NCBI RefSeq assembly: GCF_001648175.1
Contig: NZ_CP015243.1
Location: forward strand, 3,596,001-3,660,000
DNA: 64,000 nt
Direction: 5' to 3'
Origin: Halotalea alkalilenta
GTDB taxonomy: Bacteria > Pseudomonadota > Gammaproteobacteria > Pseudomonadales > Halomonadaceae
Shown: piece by piece, positions 19,131-27,502 of the stretch
Numbering within the stretch: the stretch's first letter is position 1
Layout: every line of letters starts with the position of its first letter
The notes under the pieces: model-generated
What the model was told of the DNA's origin: nothing
The model's input: the letters and a program-made list of their open reading frames with translations, nothing else
Database searches by the model: none
Made by a program: the position numbers and the translations under genes

Positions 19131-19376
19131 TCACCCCTTGATCAGCACAAAGCGGAAATCCTCACCGGCCGGCTCACGCAGCTCGAGGCGATGACGGCTC
19201 AAGGCGACGAAACTGGCGATGTCCTCCCAGGCACCAGGATCGCTGGCCAGCAGTTCCAGCCGCTGGCCAGCCTCGAGCCCGACGAGCCCTTGCTTGGCCT
19301 TGAGCAGCGGCAGTGGACAACCGAGCCCGCGGGCATCGATGAAAAGATCGGCAGTGGGCCGTTCGCTATCGCTCAT
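19131..19376 (-). CDS. TusA/SirA-family sulfur-carrier protein
   Basis: The 81-residue protein has the family signature DARGLGCPLPLLKAK; the cysteine of GCPLP is the persulfide carrier in TusA. The C-terminal half, with SDPGAWEDIASFVALSRHRL, is the standard alpha/beta plug. TusA relays sulfur for 2-thiouridine in tRNA and other uses, but several paralogues exist, so the exact role is open. ATG 19376 is preferred; ATG 19382 would add two residues. It is convergent with bcp, 12 bases apart. Confidence 0.8.
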   Translation of the reverse strand: MSDSERPTADLFIDARGLGCPLPLLKAKQGLVGLEAGQRLELLASDPGAWEDIASFVALSRHRLELREPAGEDFRFVLIKG

Positions 19377-19503
19377 CCGCATCTCGCCTATGTGGGGCGG
19401 CTCGAAAACACCAGTCTTGTCTTCGCCGCGCATCGCAGGCACCTTGCCAGACCGACGCTGTCGATACCAGTATGCCCCTTCGCCGCCAAGGAGCCTCTTC
19501 CAC

Positions 19504-21096
19504 ATGCAGCCGCGCCGTTTCCCGCGACACCGCTCGCTGGTGCTCCTCCTGATCGGGACATTGAGCCTCGCCTGCTCAGCGCTACCAGCGCTCGCCCAGG
19601 TGTCTGGCAGCGATCGCGCGGTCGACGAGGCGCTGCTCGGCCCGACGGGGGGACGGTTCGACCTCGGCACGCCGGTGTTCACCCCGCCTCCGACCAACAG
19701 GCCGTCGAGCACCGGCACAGGCGGCCAGGGCGAGTACCGGCTACCCTCTCTCGGCGCCCAGAGCATCAGCGTCAATGGGATGGACGAAACCCGCCTCGGG
19801 CGCGCCTGGATGCGCCAGTTCCTCGCCCAGGTGAGCCCCTGGGACGACCCGATCACCCAACAGTATCTCGAGTCCGTGGTGCAGAGGCTGCTGCCATTCA
19901 GCGGTGTGGGACCGATAGACCCTGCGGTGCTGCTGCTCTCGAGCCGCCAGCTCAACGCCTTCGCCGTGCCGGGCGGGGTGATCGGCGTCAATACCGGGCT
20001 GTTCCTCTCCGCACCGGATCGTGACGCCTTCGCCTCGGTGATCGCCCACGAGCTTGGCCACCTCTCCCAGCGCCACTTCGCCCGCAACGTGCAGCAGGCC
20101 AGCCGCTCCCAGATGCCAACGCTCGCGGCGATGCTCGCCGGGATGGTGATCGCCGCCAGCGGCGCAGGCGACGTCGGTATCGCCACCATCGCCGGCAGCC
20201 AGGCGGCGGCGATGCAAAACCAGCTCGCCTATTCGCGCCAGTACGAGCAGGAAGCCGATCGCGCCGGGCTCGACATCCTCGCCAGAGCGGGCATGGACCC
20301 TCAGGCGATGCCGCGCATGTTCCGTGCGCTGCAGCGCACCGCGAGCCTGCAGGGCAGTTCGCCGCCGGAGTTTCTGCTCACCCACCCGCTCACCGAGGGA
20401 CGGATCAGCGCAAGCCAGGCCCGCGCCAATCAGCTCCACGTCGCCTACCAGCCACCGGGACCGGAGTACGGCATGATCCGTGCCCGGGTGGTCCTGGCGA
20501 TGTACATGGATGATCCGAGCCAGGCCCGCGAGCGCCTGCGCAGCGATCTTACCGACCCCGACGCGCTGGCTTACCTCCAGGCACTGACCCTGACACTCCA
20601 GCACCGTACCGACGAGGCGCTGGCCGCCTTCGATGCGCTCGCCGCACGCCAGCCGGACCTGCTGATGATTCCCGCCAGCGCCGCCGATGCAGCGCTCGAT
20701 GCCGGGCGATTCGACGAAGCCCGCGCCCGGGCCCGACAGCTGCTGCGCATCGCTCCAGACTACTATCCTGCACAGGTGCTCGAGGCACGCGCCGAGCTCT
20801 CGAGCAACCCCTCCTCGGCCTTCGATACCCTGCGCCGCGTCGCCGAGCGCCGCCCCGACGATCCGCAGGTATGGGGGCTGCTCGCCGAGGCGGCCGGACG
20901 CGCCGGACACGAGGGGTGGGGACACCTGGCGCTGGCCGAGCAGGCGCAGCTGACCGGCCGGGTCAGTACTGGCCTGCGCCAGCTCGATATCGGCGCCCAC
21001 GTCGCTGAGCAGAGCGGCGACTATGTGATGCTCGACCGGCTGCGCGCGCGCCGCGATGCGCTCACGCAGTATCGCCGCGACATCGAACAGTTCTGA
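19504..21096 (+). CDS. bepA: Periplasmic M48 metalloprotease with TPR domain, BepA family
   Basis: BepA (YfgC) is a periplasmic chaperone/protease that helps LptD maturation and degrades stalled outer-membrane proteins. The 530-residue protein has a Sec signal (LVLLLIGTLSLACSALPALA, cleavage near residue 31), the zinc motif HELGH at 182-186 with third ligand E250 (YEQEADRAG), and a C-terminal half of TPR-like helical repeats from about residue 320. ATG at 19504 is set by AAGGAG ten bases upstream and by the signal peptide. It works on the same outer-membrane machinery as BamC. Confidence 0.92.
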   Translation: MQPRRFPRHRSLVLLLIGTLSLACSALPALAQVSGSDRAVDEALLGPTGGRFDLGTPVFTPPPTNRPSSTGTGGQGEYRLPSLGAQSISVNGMDETRLGRAWMRQFLAQVSPWDDPITQQYLESVVQRLLPFSGVGPIDPAVLLLSSRQLNAFAVPGGVIGVNTGLFLSAPDRDAFASVIAHELGHLSQRHFARNVQQASRSQMPTLAAMLAGMVIAASGAGDVGIATIAGSQAAAMQNQLAYSRQYEQEADRAGLDILARAGMDPQAMPRMFRALQRTASLQGSSPPEFLLTHPLTEGRISASQARANQLHVAYQPPGPEYGMIRARVVLAMYMDDPSQARERLRSDLTDPDALAYLQALTLTLQHRTDEALAAFDALAARQPDLLMIPASAADAALDAGRFDEARARARQLLRIAPDYYPAQVLEARAELSSNPSSAFDTLRRVAERRPDDPQVWGLLAEAAGRAGHEGWGHLALAEQAQLTGRVSTGLRQLDIGAHVAEQSGDYVMLDRLRARRDALTQYRRDIEQF

Positions 21097-21140
21097 GCCA
21101 CGCCCGCTGGCGCGGCGTGCCACCCGAATGAGGAGATACC

Positions 21141-22232
21141 ATGACCACCCCGATTCCCGTCGCGCTGATCGGCTTCGGCTTCGTCGGCCGCACCTTCCAC
21201 GCGCCCTACCTGCTCGCCACCGAAGGCCTCGAGCTGCGCGTGATCTGCTCGAGCCAGGCCGAGGCCATCCAGCAAACGCTTGGCGGTCAGGCCCGCACCC
21301 TCGAGGTGGTCACCGACCCGCAAATCGCCGCCGCCCATCCCGAGGTCGAGCTGGTGGTGATCGCCTCGCCCAACGCTACCCACTACCCGCTGGCCAAGGC
21401 CGCGCTGGAAGCCGGCAAGCATGTAGTGGTCGACAAGCCCTTCACCCTCGATCTTGCCCAGGCGCGGGAGCTGGCCGAACTGGCACGAGCGCATGGGGCA
21501 GTCTTGTCTGTGTTCCAGAACCGGCGCTGGGACAGCGACTTTCTCGCCGTGCGCGAAGCGATCGAAGCGGGAACGATCGGCGCGGTGGTCGAACTCGAGT
21601 CGCGCATCGACCGGTTCCGGCCCGAAGTGCGCGACCGCTGGCGGGAGCAGGCACTGCCAGGCTCCGGGCTGTGGTTCGATCTCGGCCCGCACCTCGCCGA
21701 CCAGGCACTCGAGCTGTTCGGCATTCCCGATGAGATCGAGGCTTCGATCGCAAGCCTGCGCCCGGCGGCGAAGACCGACGACTGGGCCCAGGTGGTCCTC
21801 CACTACGGGCCCACAGCCGAGCGCGGCGCACTCAAGGTCACGCTGCATGCCAGCATGCTGGTCGCGGTGGAAAGCCCACGCTTCGTCGTCCACGGCCTCG
21901 AGGGCGGCCTGATCAAGCGCGGTGCCGACGTCCAGGAAGACCAGCTGCGCGAGGGCATCTCACCGCTCGAGCCAAGCTTCGGAATCGATCCCGATCCGCT
22001 CAGGCGCTACGACGCCGACGGCCTGGTCGAGGAGCGCCCTGCGCCGACCGGCAGACAGCGCCACTACTACGAGCTGGTGCGTGACGCGATCGCCGCGGGC
22101 GGCGACAATCCCGTTCCACCACGCCAGGCGGTGGTGCTGATGGCCCTGCTCGAGACCGCCACCCGCGCAGCCGAGCAAGGCCGCCGCTTGCCGCTCGAGC
22201 TGAGTGATGAAGAGCGCGCCGCCTGGGCGTGA
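21141..22232 (+). CDS. Gfo/Idh/MocA-family oxidoreductase
   Basis: The 363-residue protein has an N-terminal Rossmann domain starting VALIGFGFVGRTFHAPY, then VVIASPNATHYPLAKAAL and HVVVDKPFTLD, the catalytic-type EKP/DKP segment. The C-terminal domain shows GSGLWFDLGPHLADQ, where Asp and His are the active-site pair. It resembles the YdgJ/scyllo-inositol dehydrogenase type, but the substrate cannot be fixed. A good ribosome-binding site (GAGGAG) precedes ATG. The LPS-kinase-like gene follows 36 bases later. Confidence 0.85.
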   Translation: MTTPIPVALIGFGFVGRTFHAPYLLATEGLELRVICSSQAEAIQQTLGGQARTLEVVTDPQIAAAHPEVELVVIASPNATHYPLAKAALEAGKHVVVDKPFTLDLAQARELAELARAHGAVLSVFQNRRWDSDFLAVREAIEAGTIGAVVELESRIDRFRPEVRDRWREQALPGSGLWFDLGPHLADQALELFGIPDEIEASIASLRPAAKTDDWAQVVLHYGPTAERGALKVTLHASMLVAVESPRFVVHGLEGGLIKRGADVQEDQLREGISPLEPSFGIDPDPLRRYDADGLVEERPAPTGRQRHYYELVRDAIAAGGDNPVPPRQAVVLMALLETATRAAEQGRRLPLELSDEERAAWA

Positions 22233-22268
22233 ACCCGGAAATGGAGAGCCGGCGGCGATCAGCCGGCG

Positions 22269-22817
22269 ATGAAGGAAGATGCAACCCCCATGGAATTCGT
22301 CCAAAGCGGCAAGTATTCAGAGGTCCACTACGACCGCTCGCGCAAGGTATTCATCAAGACCTTCCAGCCCAAGTTGGCAGACCGCCTGCGCTATGCGCTG
22401 CGCATCCGCCCCTATCCCGGGCGCAACTTCGTCATCGTCGCCGAACGGCTCAAGGCGCTCGGCATCCGCGTGCCCGAAGTGCTCGCCTTCGAGCGCTACC
22501 GGCTCGAGATGCGCGATGTCGAAGCGCCGGAGCTGCGCGGCCTGATCCTCGATGACGTAGCGCTGCAGGAGCGCTACGTCGAACTGATCATCAAGCTCTA
22601 TCGCGACCGCATCCACTGCCGCGGGCTGCACACCAAGAACTTCCTGGTCAAAGACGGCGAGCTGGTGGCGATCGACCTCGATGCCTACAAGGCGCCGCGA
22701 CTCATCCACTACAGCGGGCGTGAGTTCCTCACCTGCCTCAAGCGCTCGCTCGGCGGCCCCGAAGCCTTCCTCTACCAGCGGATCGTGGAACGACTCGGCG
22801 TGACCGACGCGCCCTGA
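22269..22817 (+). CDS. Lipopolysaccharide-kinase-like (Kdo/WaaP-type) protein
   Basis: The 182-residue protein has a protein-kinase-like fold: a Lys in RKVFIKTF as the candidate ATP-phosphate lysine, a catalytic-loop motif CRGLHTKNFLV (HxxN form) and IDLDAYKAP as the metal-binding DFG equivalent. This resembles the Kdo/WaaP/YrbL group. It is shorter than WaaP (about 265), and no LPS genes are nearby. Start ATG 22269; ATG 22290 is also possible. It may be co-transcribed with the oxidoreductase upstream. Confidence 0.72.
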   Translation: MKEDATPMEFVQSGKYSEVHYDRSRKVFIKTFQPKLADRLRYALRIRPYPGRNFVIVAERLKALGIRVPEVLAFERYRLEMRDVEAPELRGLILDDVALQERYVELIIKLYRDRIHCRGLHTKNFLVKDGELVAIDLDAYKAPRLIHYSGREFLTCLKRSLGGPEAFLYQRIVERLGVTDAP

Positions 22818-22839
22818 AGGAGAAACGGGTACTGCGGTG

Positions 22840-23298
22840 TCATTGCAGCGACTTGGTCATGAACACGCTGAAGGGATCCTCGGCGTAATCGGCGAACGGC
22901 GCGCAGTACTCGAAGCCGAAGCGCTCGTAGAGCAGCCGGGCCGGCTCGAAATCCGCAGTCGAGCCGGTCTCGAGGCTCACCCGGCGAAAGCCGCGCGCTT
23001 GGGCCTGGTCGAGCAGGTGCTGGAGCAAGCGCCGAGCGACGCCGCGTCTTAAGTGGCGCGGCGAGGTCTTCATCGACTTGAGCTCGGCGTGCTCGCTATC
23101 GAGCCTCTTGAGCGCGCCACAGCCGACCAGCTCTGTGCCCTCCCACGCACTCCAGAAAGTGATCCCGGGCCGCTTGAGGGCTTCAAGATCGAGCGCATGG
23201 ATGCTTTCAGGCGGTGAATACAGCGCCATGCTGCGCAGATGGTCATCGAGCAGTTCGGCCACTTCCGGCCCGCTCAGGTCGTCTATCGTTATCCGCAT
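22840..23298 (-). CDS. GNAT-family N-acetyltransferase
   Basis: The 152-residue protein contains ELKSMKTSPRHLRRGVARRLL, with the R-R-G-V-A acetyl-CoA loop, and ends with ARLLYERFGFEYC, the classical C-terminal GNAT block. The acceptor is unknown. Its ATG lies directly after the XRE-cupin stop, so the two genes form a unit, and the regulator may control it. Confidence 0.82.
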   Translation of the reverse strand: MRITIDDLSGPEVAELLDDHLRSMALYSPPESIHALDLEALKRPGITFWSAWEGTELVGCGALKRLDSEHAELKSMKTSPRHLRRGVARRLLQHLLDQAQARGFRRVSLETGSTADFEPARLLYERFGFEYCAPFADYAEDPFSVFMTKSLQ

Positions 23299-23910
23299 CT
23301 ATGCCTCGCCCACTTGCCTGTCGATTGTCATCGCACCCGCCTGCGGCGCATGGATCGCCAGCAGATAGCGCGAGGCCTCGAGCGCCTCGAACCGGTCCTC
23401 GCCGTAAAGCCGGCAGCGCAGCACGTCACCCGGCGCCAAGCGGTGGCGCCGTCCTTCGATCTCGAGCTCGAGCGCGCCCTCGATCAGCCAGAGGTGATGT
23501 TCGAGCCCGGCGAGCGGCGAGACGTCGTAGGCGATCACCGCCCCCGCCGGCAGCTCGCACTCGATCAGCTCAACGGCGTAGCCGGTCGTTGGCGGCGACA
23601 GGCTGCGCCGACGCAGCCCCGAATGCTGGTCGACCCACAGCGGCTGCTCGGCGCGGGTCACCAGTGCATGATTGCCCGACTCCAGCTCGCCGAGCAGCCT
23701 GGACGCAGTCATCCCAAGGGCGCGACAAAGCCGGTTGAGCTGCACCGTACTGGGACTGCTCTCTGCGCGCTCGAAGCGCGAAAGCGTCGCCCGACTGACG
23801 CCGCTGCGCTCGGCCAGCGTCTCCAGCGACCAACCGCGTGCCTGGCGCAGCATCGCCAGGCGCTCGGCGAGGCGAAGCTCGAGCCGGGTCTCTTCCGAGG
23901 TCAAATCCAT
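23299..23910 (-). CDS. XRE-family regulator with C-terminal cupin domain
   Basis: In the 203-residue protein, residues 16-70 form a helix-turn-helix of the Cro/CI type (LAERSGVSRATLSRFERAES), and the C-terminal half is a cupin (LEHHLWLIEGALELEIEG, then LAPGDVLRC). Regulators of this layout (the PuuR/SutR type) commonly control small metabolic operons, with the cupin as sensor; the ligand is unknown. The start ATG 23910 has TAGGAG nine bases upstream, lying inside the first copy of a 17-nt direct repeat that could be an operator. Confidence 0.85.
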   Translation of the reverse strand: MDLTSEETRLELRLAERLAMLRQARGWSLETLAERSGVSRATLSRFERAESSPSTVQLNRLCRALGMTASRLLGELESGNHALVTRAEQPLWVDQHSGLRRRSLSPPTTGYAVELIECELPAGAVIAYDVSPLAGLEHHLWLIEGALELEIEGRRHRLAPGDVLRCRLYGEDRFEALEASRYLLAIHAPQAGAMTIDRQVGEA

Positions 23911-23911
23911 T

Positions 23912-23947
23912 CGCAGGCTCCTATCTTTGGCGCAGGCTCTTATCTTT
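23912..23947 (-). repeat. Two 17-nt direct repeats upstream of the XRE-cupin gene
   Basis: Copies at 23912-23928 and 23931-23947 differ by one base and are spaced 19 bases start to start. On the minus strand each reads AAAGATARGAGCCTGCG, so each holds a GAG ribosome-binding core. The first contains the gene's own Shine-Dalgarno. A further 10-bp palindrome, ATAGATCTAT, lies at 23977-23986. The set looks like an autoregulatory operator or a leader duplication. Confidence 0.6.
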
Positions 23948-24109
23948 CGCGGAAGGGATCGAAGCCAAATCTCAATATAGATCTATTTATCTCACAAAAG
24001 AGAATAGGCGACCAGCCTTCAGGCCGTTCGATGCACCCGGCACGAGGAACCCGGCTGGCCGGTAGCCACCGTCTATTCCGAGTTCATCGCCCGCGACGGG
24101 TCGAACGTG

Positions 24110-24844
24110 TCAGCCTTGGGCTGTCGGACGAATGACGACGCTGCCAACATCCACTTCGGGCGGTTGCTCGAGTGCATAAAGGATGCCCCGTGCGATCGCG
24201 TCTGGAGAAATCGCAATTCCCCCCAACTGCTGTTCAATCATTTTCTTCGCTGGCGGGTCGGTGATCGTGTCGCCGAAGTGGGTGGCTATGATCCCTGGCG
24301 ACACTTCGGTCACGCGCAGGTTGGGGCCCGCTTCCTGTCTCAACACTTCGGTTGCAGTGCGCACCGCGTTCTTGGTCGCGGCGTAGACACCCATCGTCGG
24401 AAGCATCTGAAGGCCCGCCGTCGAAACGACGTTGACCACATGCCCGCTCTGTTGGCGCCCGAATACCGGAAGGGCAGCGGCTATACCGTAGAGTGTGCCG
24501 CGAAAATTCACATCGATCATGGCATCCCAATCATCGACCCGCAGCGCATCGAACCGGGAGATTGGCCCGACGCCTGCATTGTTGACGATAACGTCGAGCC
24601 GACCGCCCCTCGCGACTGCGAAGGCGACGAGCTCTTCCAGATCGCTTCGATGACGAACGTCAGTCCTTTTGAACACGGCTTTGCCGCCAGTGGCGGTGAT
24701 CTCGTCCACTAAGGCCTGAAGCGCCTGCTCGTTGCGAGCGCCCAACGCAACGAACGCGCCCTGCTCCGCAAGCAGCTTGGCTGTTGCCCGACCGATCCCG
24801 CTGCTCGCTCCCGTGATAGCGACGACTTTGCCTTCAATGCTCAT
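24110..24844 (-). CDS. Short-chain dehydrogenase/reductase
   Basis: The 244-residue classical SDR has the cofactor motif TGASSGIG near residue 10, NNAG near 89, a catalytic Ser in VVNVVSTAGL, and YAATK as the YxxxK pair. The substrate is unknown. It is divergent from an AraC regulator with a 95-base AT-rich control region. The pair reads in a slightly different base composition from the neighbouring core genes, suggesting acquisition as a cassette. Confidence 0.88.
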   Translation of the reverse strand: MSIEGKVVAITGASSGIGRATAKLLAEQGAFVALGARNEQALQALVDEITATGGKAVFKRTDVRHRSDLEELVAFAVARGGRLDVIVNNAGVGPISRFDALRVDDWDAMIDVNFRGTLYGIAAALPVFGRQQSGHVVNVVSTAGLQMLPTMGVYAATKNAVRTATEVLRQEAGPNLRVTEVSPGIIATHFGDTITDPPAKKMIEQQLGGIAISPDAIARGILYALEQPPEVDVGSVVIRPTAQG

Positions 24845-24913
24845 TGCCGATCTCCTTTGCGAACATGAAGAAGATATGCGAGCACTTCGAGATTACCTAT
24901 ACTCAAAACCCCA

Positions 24914-24919
24914 TATAAT
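24914..24919 (+). promoter_or_regulatory. Consensus -10 element of the AraC-family gene
   Basis: A perfect TATAAT lies 20 bases before the start codon in an AT-rich 95-base divergent spacer. The -35 (GATTAC, 17-base spacing) is weak, so activation or self-control by the AraC protein is likely. Confidence 0.5.
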
Positions 24920-24939
24920 TGTCGTAGTCGTCTAAAACT

Positions 24940-25836
24940 ATGCGTGACCCATTGTCGGATATCTTTGACGTTCTCGGTGCCAGGGTGACTAGGCGCACCC
25001 GCATGGAAGCGGCAGGCCAATGGGCCCTCGCGTTCCCTGCCGTCGATCGGCTCAAGTTCGTCGCTCTGCTTCGCGGCAGCCAGTGGATGCTGCTCCCGGA
25101 GCGCCCTCCTCAGCTCTTGAGCGAAGGGGACGTATGTTTGATCGGACATACTGCATATGCGGTGGCCAGCGACCCAGACATGACGCCGATCGATGGACTG
25201 GCTTTTTACGCAAGCCCTGGCTGCGACGTGGCGCGCATCGGGGGAGACGATACGATTGGGATTGGCGGGACGGTCACTTTCGCTGGCGCAAACGCGGACT
25301 TCCTGCTCGACATGCTGCCAGAGTTCATGATCGTGCCGCGATCCTCGCCCGGATCCGGCGCGATCGCGACGATCCTCGCACTCATGGGTAGTGAGATCGA
25401 GCGGGATCGGATGGGTGGCGAGATCGTAAGTGCCCGGCTCGCCGACGTGCTGTTGCTGGAGGCGATCCGGGCCTACGCCGGCCTCGTCGGGCAGACTGAA
25501 ATGGGGGGGCTCGGCGCGCTCTCGGACGCGCGGCTTGGCCGAGCGCTTCACGCAATCCACGAAGATATCGCGCATCCTTGGACCGTGGCCCAGCTCGCTA
25601 GCGTGGCCGGTATGTCCCGCGCTGCCTTTTCCGCCGAATTCACCCGCCGGACAGGAAAGCCGCCGCTCACCTACCTGCGAGCGTGGCGTCTTACCGTCGC
25701 TCGTGCAGCACTGATGCGGGGTAATACCACCGTCGCTCGCACGGCGAGCGAGGTCGGCTATACGTCACAAAGCGCGTTTGGACACGCTTTTCGACGTGCC
25801 TTTGGGCATCCTCCGAAATCCGGCGCTCGATCATGA
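24940..25836 (+). CDS. AraC-family regulator with cupin-like effector domain
   Basis: In the 298-residue protein, the N-terminal 180 residues form a cupin_6-type effector domain (LSDIFDVLGARVTRRTRMEA is the usual opening). The C-terminal 100 residues have two helix-turn-helix motifs, WTVAQLASVAGMSRAAFSAEF and ARTASEVGYTSQSAFGHAFRR shortened here to their ends, as in AraC/XylS proteins. Divergent orientation to the SDR gene suggests it controls it. The effector is unknown. Confidence 0.88.
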   Translation: MRDPLSDIFDVLGARVTRRTRMEAAGQWALAFPAVDRLKFVALLRGSQWMLLPERPPQLLSEGDVCLIGHTAYAVASDPDMTPIDGLAFYASPGCDVARIGGDDTIGIGGTVTFAGANADFLLDMLPEFMIVPRSSPGSGAIATILALMGSEIERDRMGGEIVSARLADVLLLEAIRAYAGLVGQTEMGGLGALSDARLGRALHAIHEDIAHPWTVAQLASVAGMSRAAFSAEFTRRTGKPPLTYLRAWRLTVARAALMRGNTTVARTASEVGYTSQSAFGHAFRRAFGHPPKSGARS

Positions 25837-25911
25837 GCAACGGAATCTGTGGCAATTTCGCAAGGCGCTTGTTTAGATCCACCCAAGGCCGAGACCGTCT
25901 CTATACGCAAA

Positions 25912-25935
25912 GACCCGGCCGCAAGCGGCCGGGTC
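25912..25935 (-). terminator. Terminator of the tRNA-Lys array
   Basis: GACCCGGCCGC and its exact complement form an 11-bp stem with a two-base gap, followed on the minus strand by TTTGC. It lies ten bases past the CCA end of the last tRNA and could also stop readthrough from the AraC gene. Confidence 0.75.
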
Positions 25936-25945
25936 CCGGTAATGA

Positions 25946-26021
25946 TGGTGGGTCGTGTAGGATTCGAACCTACGACCAATTGGTTAAAAGCCAACTGCTC
26001 TACCAACTGAGCTAACGACCC
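25946..26021 (-). tRNA. tRNA-Lys (UUU), copy 4 in transcription order
   Basis: A 76-nt gene with encoded CCA. The acceptor GGGTCGT pairs with ACGACCC, the D-arm contains AGCTCAGTTGGTAGAGC, the anticodon loop is CTTTTAA (UUU), and the T-arm is GTAGGTTCGAATCCTAC. It is identical to the three upstream copies. Confidence 0.98.
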
Positions 26022-26046
26022 AGCGGGCGAATGTTCGAGGTCTCGA

Positions 26047-26122
26047 TGGTGGGTCGTGTAGGATTCGAACCTACGACCAATTGGTTAAAAGCCAACTGCT
26101 CTACCAACTGAGCTAACGACCC
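26047..26122 (-). tRNA. tRNA-Lys (UUU), copy 3
   Basis: Same 76-nt sequence as the other copies, with anticodon loop CTTTTAA and encoded CCA. It is separated by 25 bases from copy 4 and 48 from copy 2. Confidence 0.98.
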
Positions 26123-26170
26123 AACGAGACGATTTCGCCTGGGCGCGACGGACGGGTTCACCAGCGGTGA

Positions 26171-26246
26171 TGGTGGGTCGTGTAGGATTCGAACCTACGA
26201 CCAATTGGTTAAAAGCCAACTGCTCTACCAACTGAGCTAACGACCC
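26171..26246 (-). tRNA. tRNA-Lys (UUU), copy 2
   Basis: Same 76-nt sequence with encoded CCA and UUU anticodon. It is separated by 52 bases from copy 1; the spacers between copies are unrelated in sequence. Confidence 0.98.
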
Positions 26247-26298
26247 GCGTTCGGCGCGTGTCGGGCAACTTACCAATCAGGCGCGAAGGCGCATGCAA

Positions 26299-26374
26299 TG
26301 GTGGGTCGTGTAGGATTCGAACCTACGACCAATTGGTTAAAAGCCAACTGCTCTACCAACTGAGCTAACGACCC
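26299..26374 (-). tRNA. tRNA-Lys (UUU), copy 1 (promoter-proximal)
   Basis: Same 76-nt sequence with encoded CCA. It is the first gene of the array, about 11 bases after the predicted transcription start. Confidence 0.98.
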
Positions 26375-26391
26375 ATGCTCGACGGGCGGGA

Positions 26392-26420
26392 ATCTTACTC
26401 GCCGCCCCTTCTCGATGCAA
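26392..26420 (-). promoter_or_regulatory. Stable-RNA promoter of the tRNA-Lys array
   Basis: Minus-strand TTGCAT (26415-26420) and TAAGAT (26392-26397) are separated by exactly 17 bases and followed by a GC-rich discriminator (TCCCGCCCG), the usual mark of stringently controlled tRNA promoters. Confidence 0.6.
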
Positions 26421-26473
26421 GTCTTTGGTATGACTTAGTGTTTATTCACCAGGCACGCCCCGCAGCGACGCGT

Positions 26474-27502
26474 TCAGCGACGCCGACTGGAGGGTACGGC
26501 CCCCTTGCGCCCGCGCGGCGCATCGTCGTCACGGCGCGTCTGGCGGGCGCCATCGTCACGCCGCCCGCGACGCTCGGTGGTAGCATCCTCGCGGCCATAG
26601 CGACGCGCCTCGCGGCGATCGACGGTCGCACCGCGCGCTTCCTTCTCCTTCTCCTTGGGCTCGCGCAGGGCGCGAACCGGGCGGCGCTTGTTCTTGTCGC
26701 GGTTCCAGCGATTCTTCTCGTCCGGGGTGAGATCCGGCGCACGGCGCAGCGGCAGTCCGGCCAGGGTGGCAAGTTCGTCGATCTCCTCCTGGGTCAGCTC
26801 GCTCCACTCTCCCGCCTTGGCGCGCTTGTCGAGGAATACGTTGCCATAGCGCACCCGCTTGAGCCGGCTGACGGTCAGCCCCTGGGACTCCCACAGCCTG
26901 CGTACCTCCCGGTTGCGTCCTTCGAGGATCACCACGTGGAACCAAGTATTGATCCCCTCGCCGCCGAACTCCTGGACGTCGGTGAAGCGCGCCGGGCCGT
27001 CGTCGAGCATCACCCCCTCGACCATCGCCCTGATCTGCTCGATCTTCGGCTCGCCCATCACCCGCACCGCGTATTCACGCTCGACCTGGGTCGAGGGGTG
27101 CATCAGGCGATTGGCCAGCTCGCCATCGGTGGTGAAGAGCAAAAGCCCGCTGGTGTTGATGTCGAGGCGCCCGATCGCGATCCAGCGCTCGCCCTTGAGC
27201 CGTGGCAGGCGATCGAACACCGTGCGCCTCCCCTCCGGGTCCTTGCGGGTACAGAGCTCGCCTTCGGGCTTGTTGTACATGATCACCCGGCGCGGGGTCT
27301 CTTCATTGCTGCGCAGGACCACCGGACGGCCATCGAAGGTGACCCGATCGCTTGGTTCGATCCGGTCACCCAGGCTGGCCACCGCGCCGTTGACGCTGAC
27401 TCGGCCAGCGGCGATCACCGTTTCCATCTCGCGACGCGAACCCAACCCTGCGCGGGCGAGAACCTTTTGCAGCTTCTCGCTGCCGGTTTGCTGATTACTC
27501 AT
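26474..27502 (-). CDS. rluB: 23S rRNA pseudouridine(2605) synthase RluB
   Basis: In the 342-residue protein, an N-terminal S4 domain ([19 protein letters not shown]) is followed by the RsuA-type catalytic domain with [12 protein letters not shown], where D is the catalytic Asp, and [10 protein letters not shown]. It ends in a long Arg/Asp/Lys-rich tail of about 80 residues, common in RluB and probably RNA-binding. The start is ATG 27502 ([10 protein letters not shown]), overlapping scpB by eight bases. The scpA-scpB-rluB order is widespread in bacteria. Confidence 0.93.
   Translation of the reverse strand: MSNQQTGSEKLQKVLARAGLGSRREMETVIAAGRVSVNGAVASLGDRIEPSDRVTFDGRPVVLRSNEETPRRVIMYNKPEGELCTRKDPEGRRTVFDRLPRLKGERWIAIGRLDINTSGLLLFTTDGELANRLMHPSTQVEREYAVRVMGEPKIEQIRAMVEGVMLDDGPARFTDVQEFGGEGINTWFHVVILEGRNREVRRLWESQGLTVSRLKRVRYGNVFLDKRAKAGEWSELTQEEIDELATLAGLPLRRAPDLTPDEKNRWNRDKNKRRPVRALREPKEKEKEARGATVDRREARRYGREDATTERRGRRDDGARQTRRDDDAPRGRKGAVPSSRRR

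Noticed and set aside
19131..20189. A 352-codon minus-strand frame covering the TusA-like gene and much of bepA
   Set aside because: Only its last 81 codons form a recognisable protein; the rest is antisense to bepA.
25758..26276. Short minus-strand frames across the tRNA genes
   Set aside because: They are translations through tRNA-Lys copies, a familiar false-positive pattern.
25946..26374. Four regularly spaced repeats resembling a CRISPR array
   Set aside because: Each repeat folds as tRNA-Lys with a UUU anticodon and encoded CCA; spacers vary from 25 to 52 bases and no cas genes are present.
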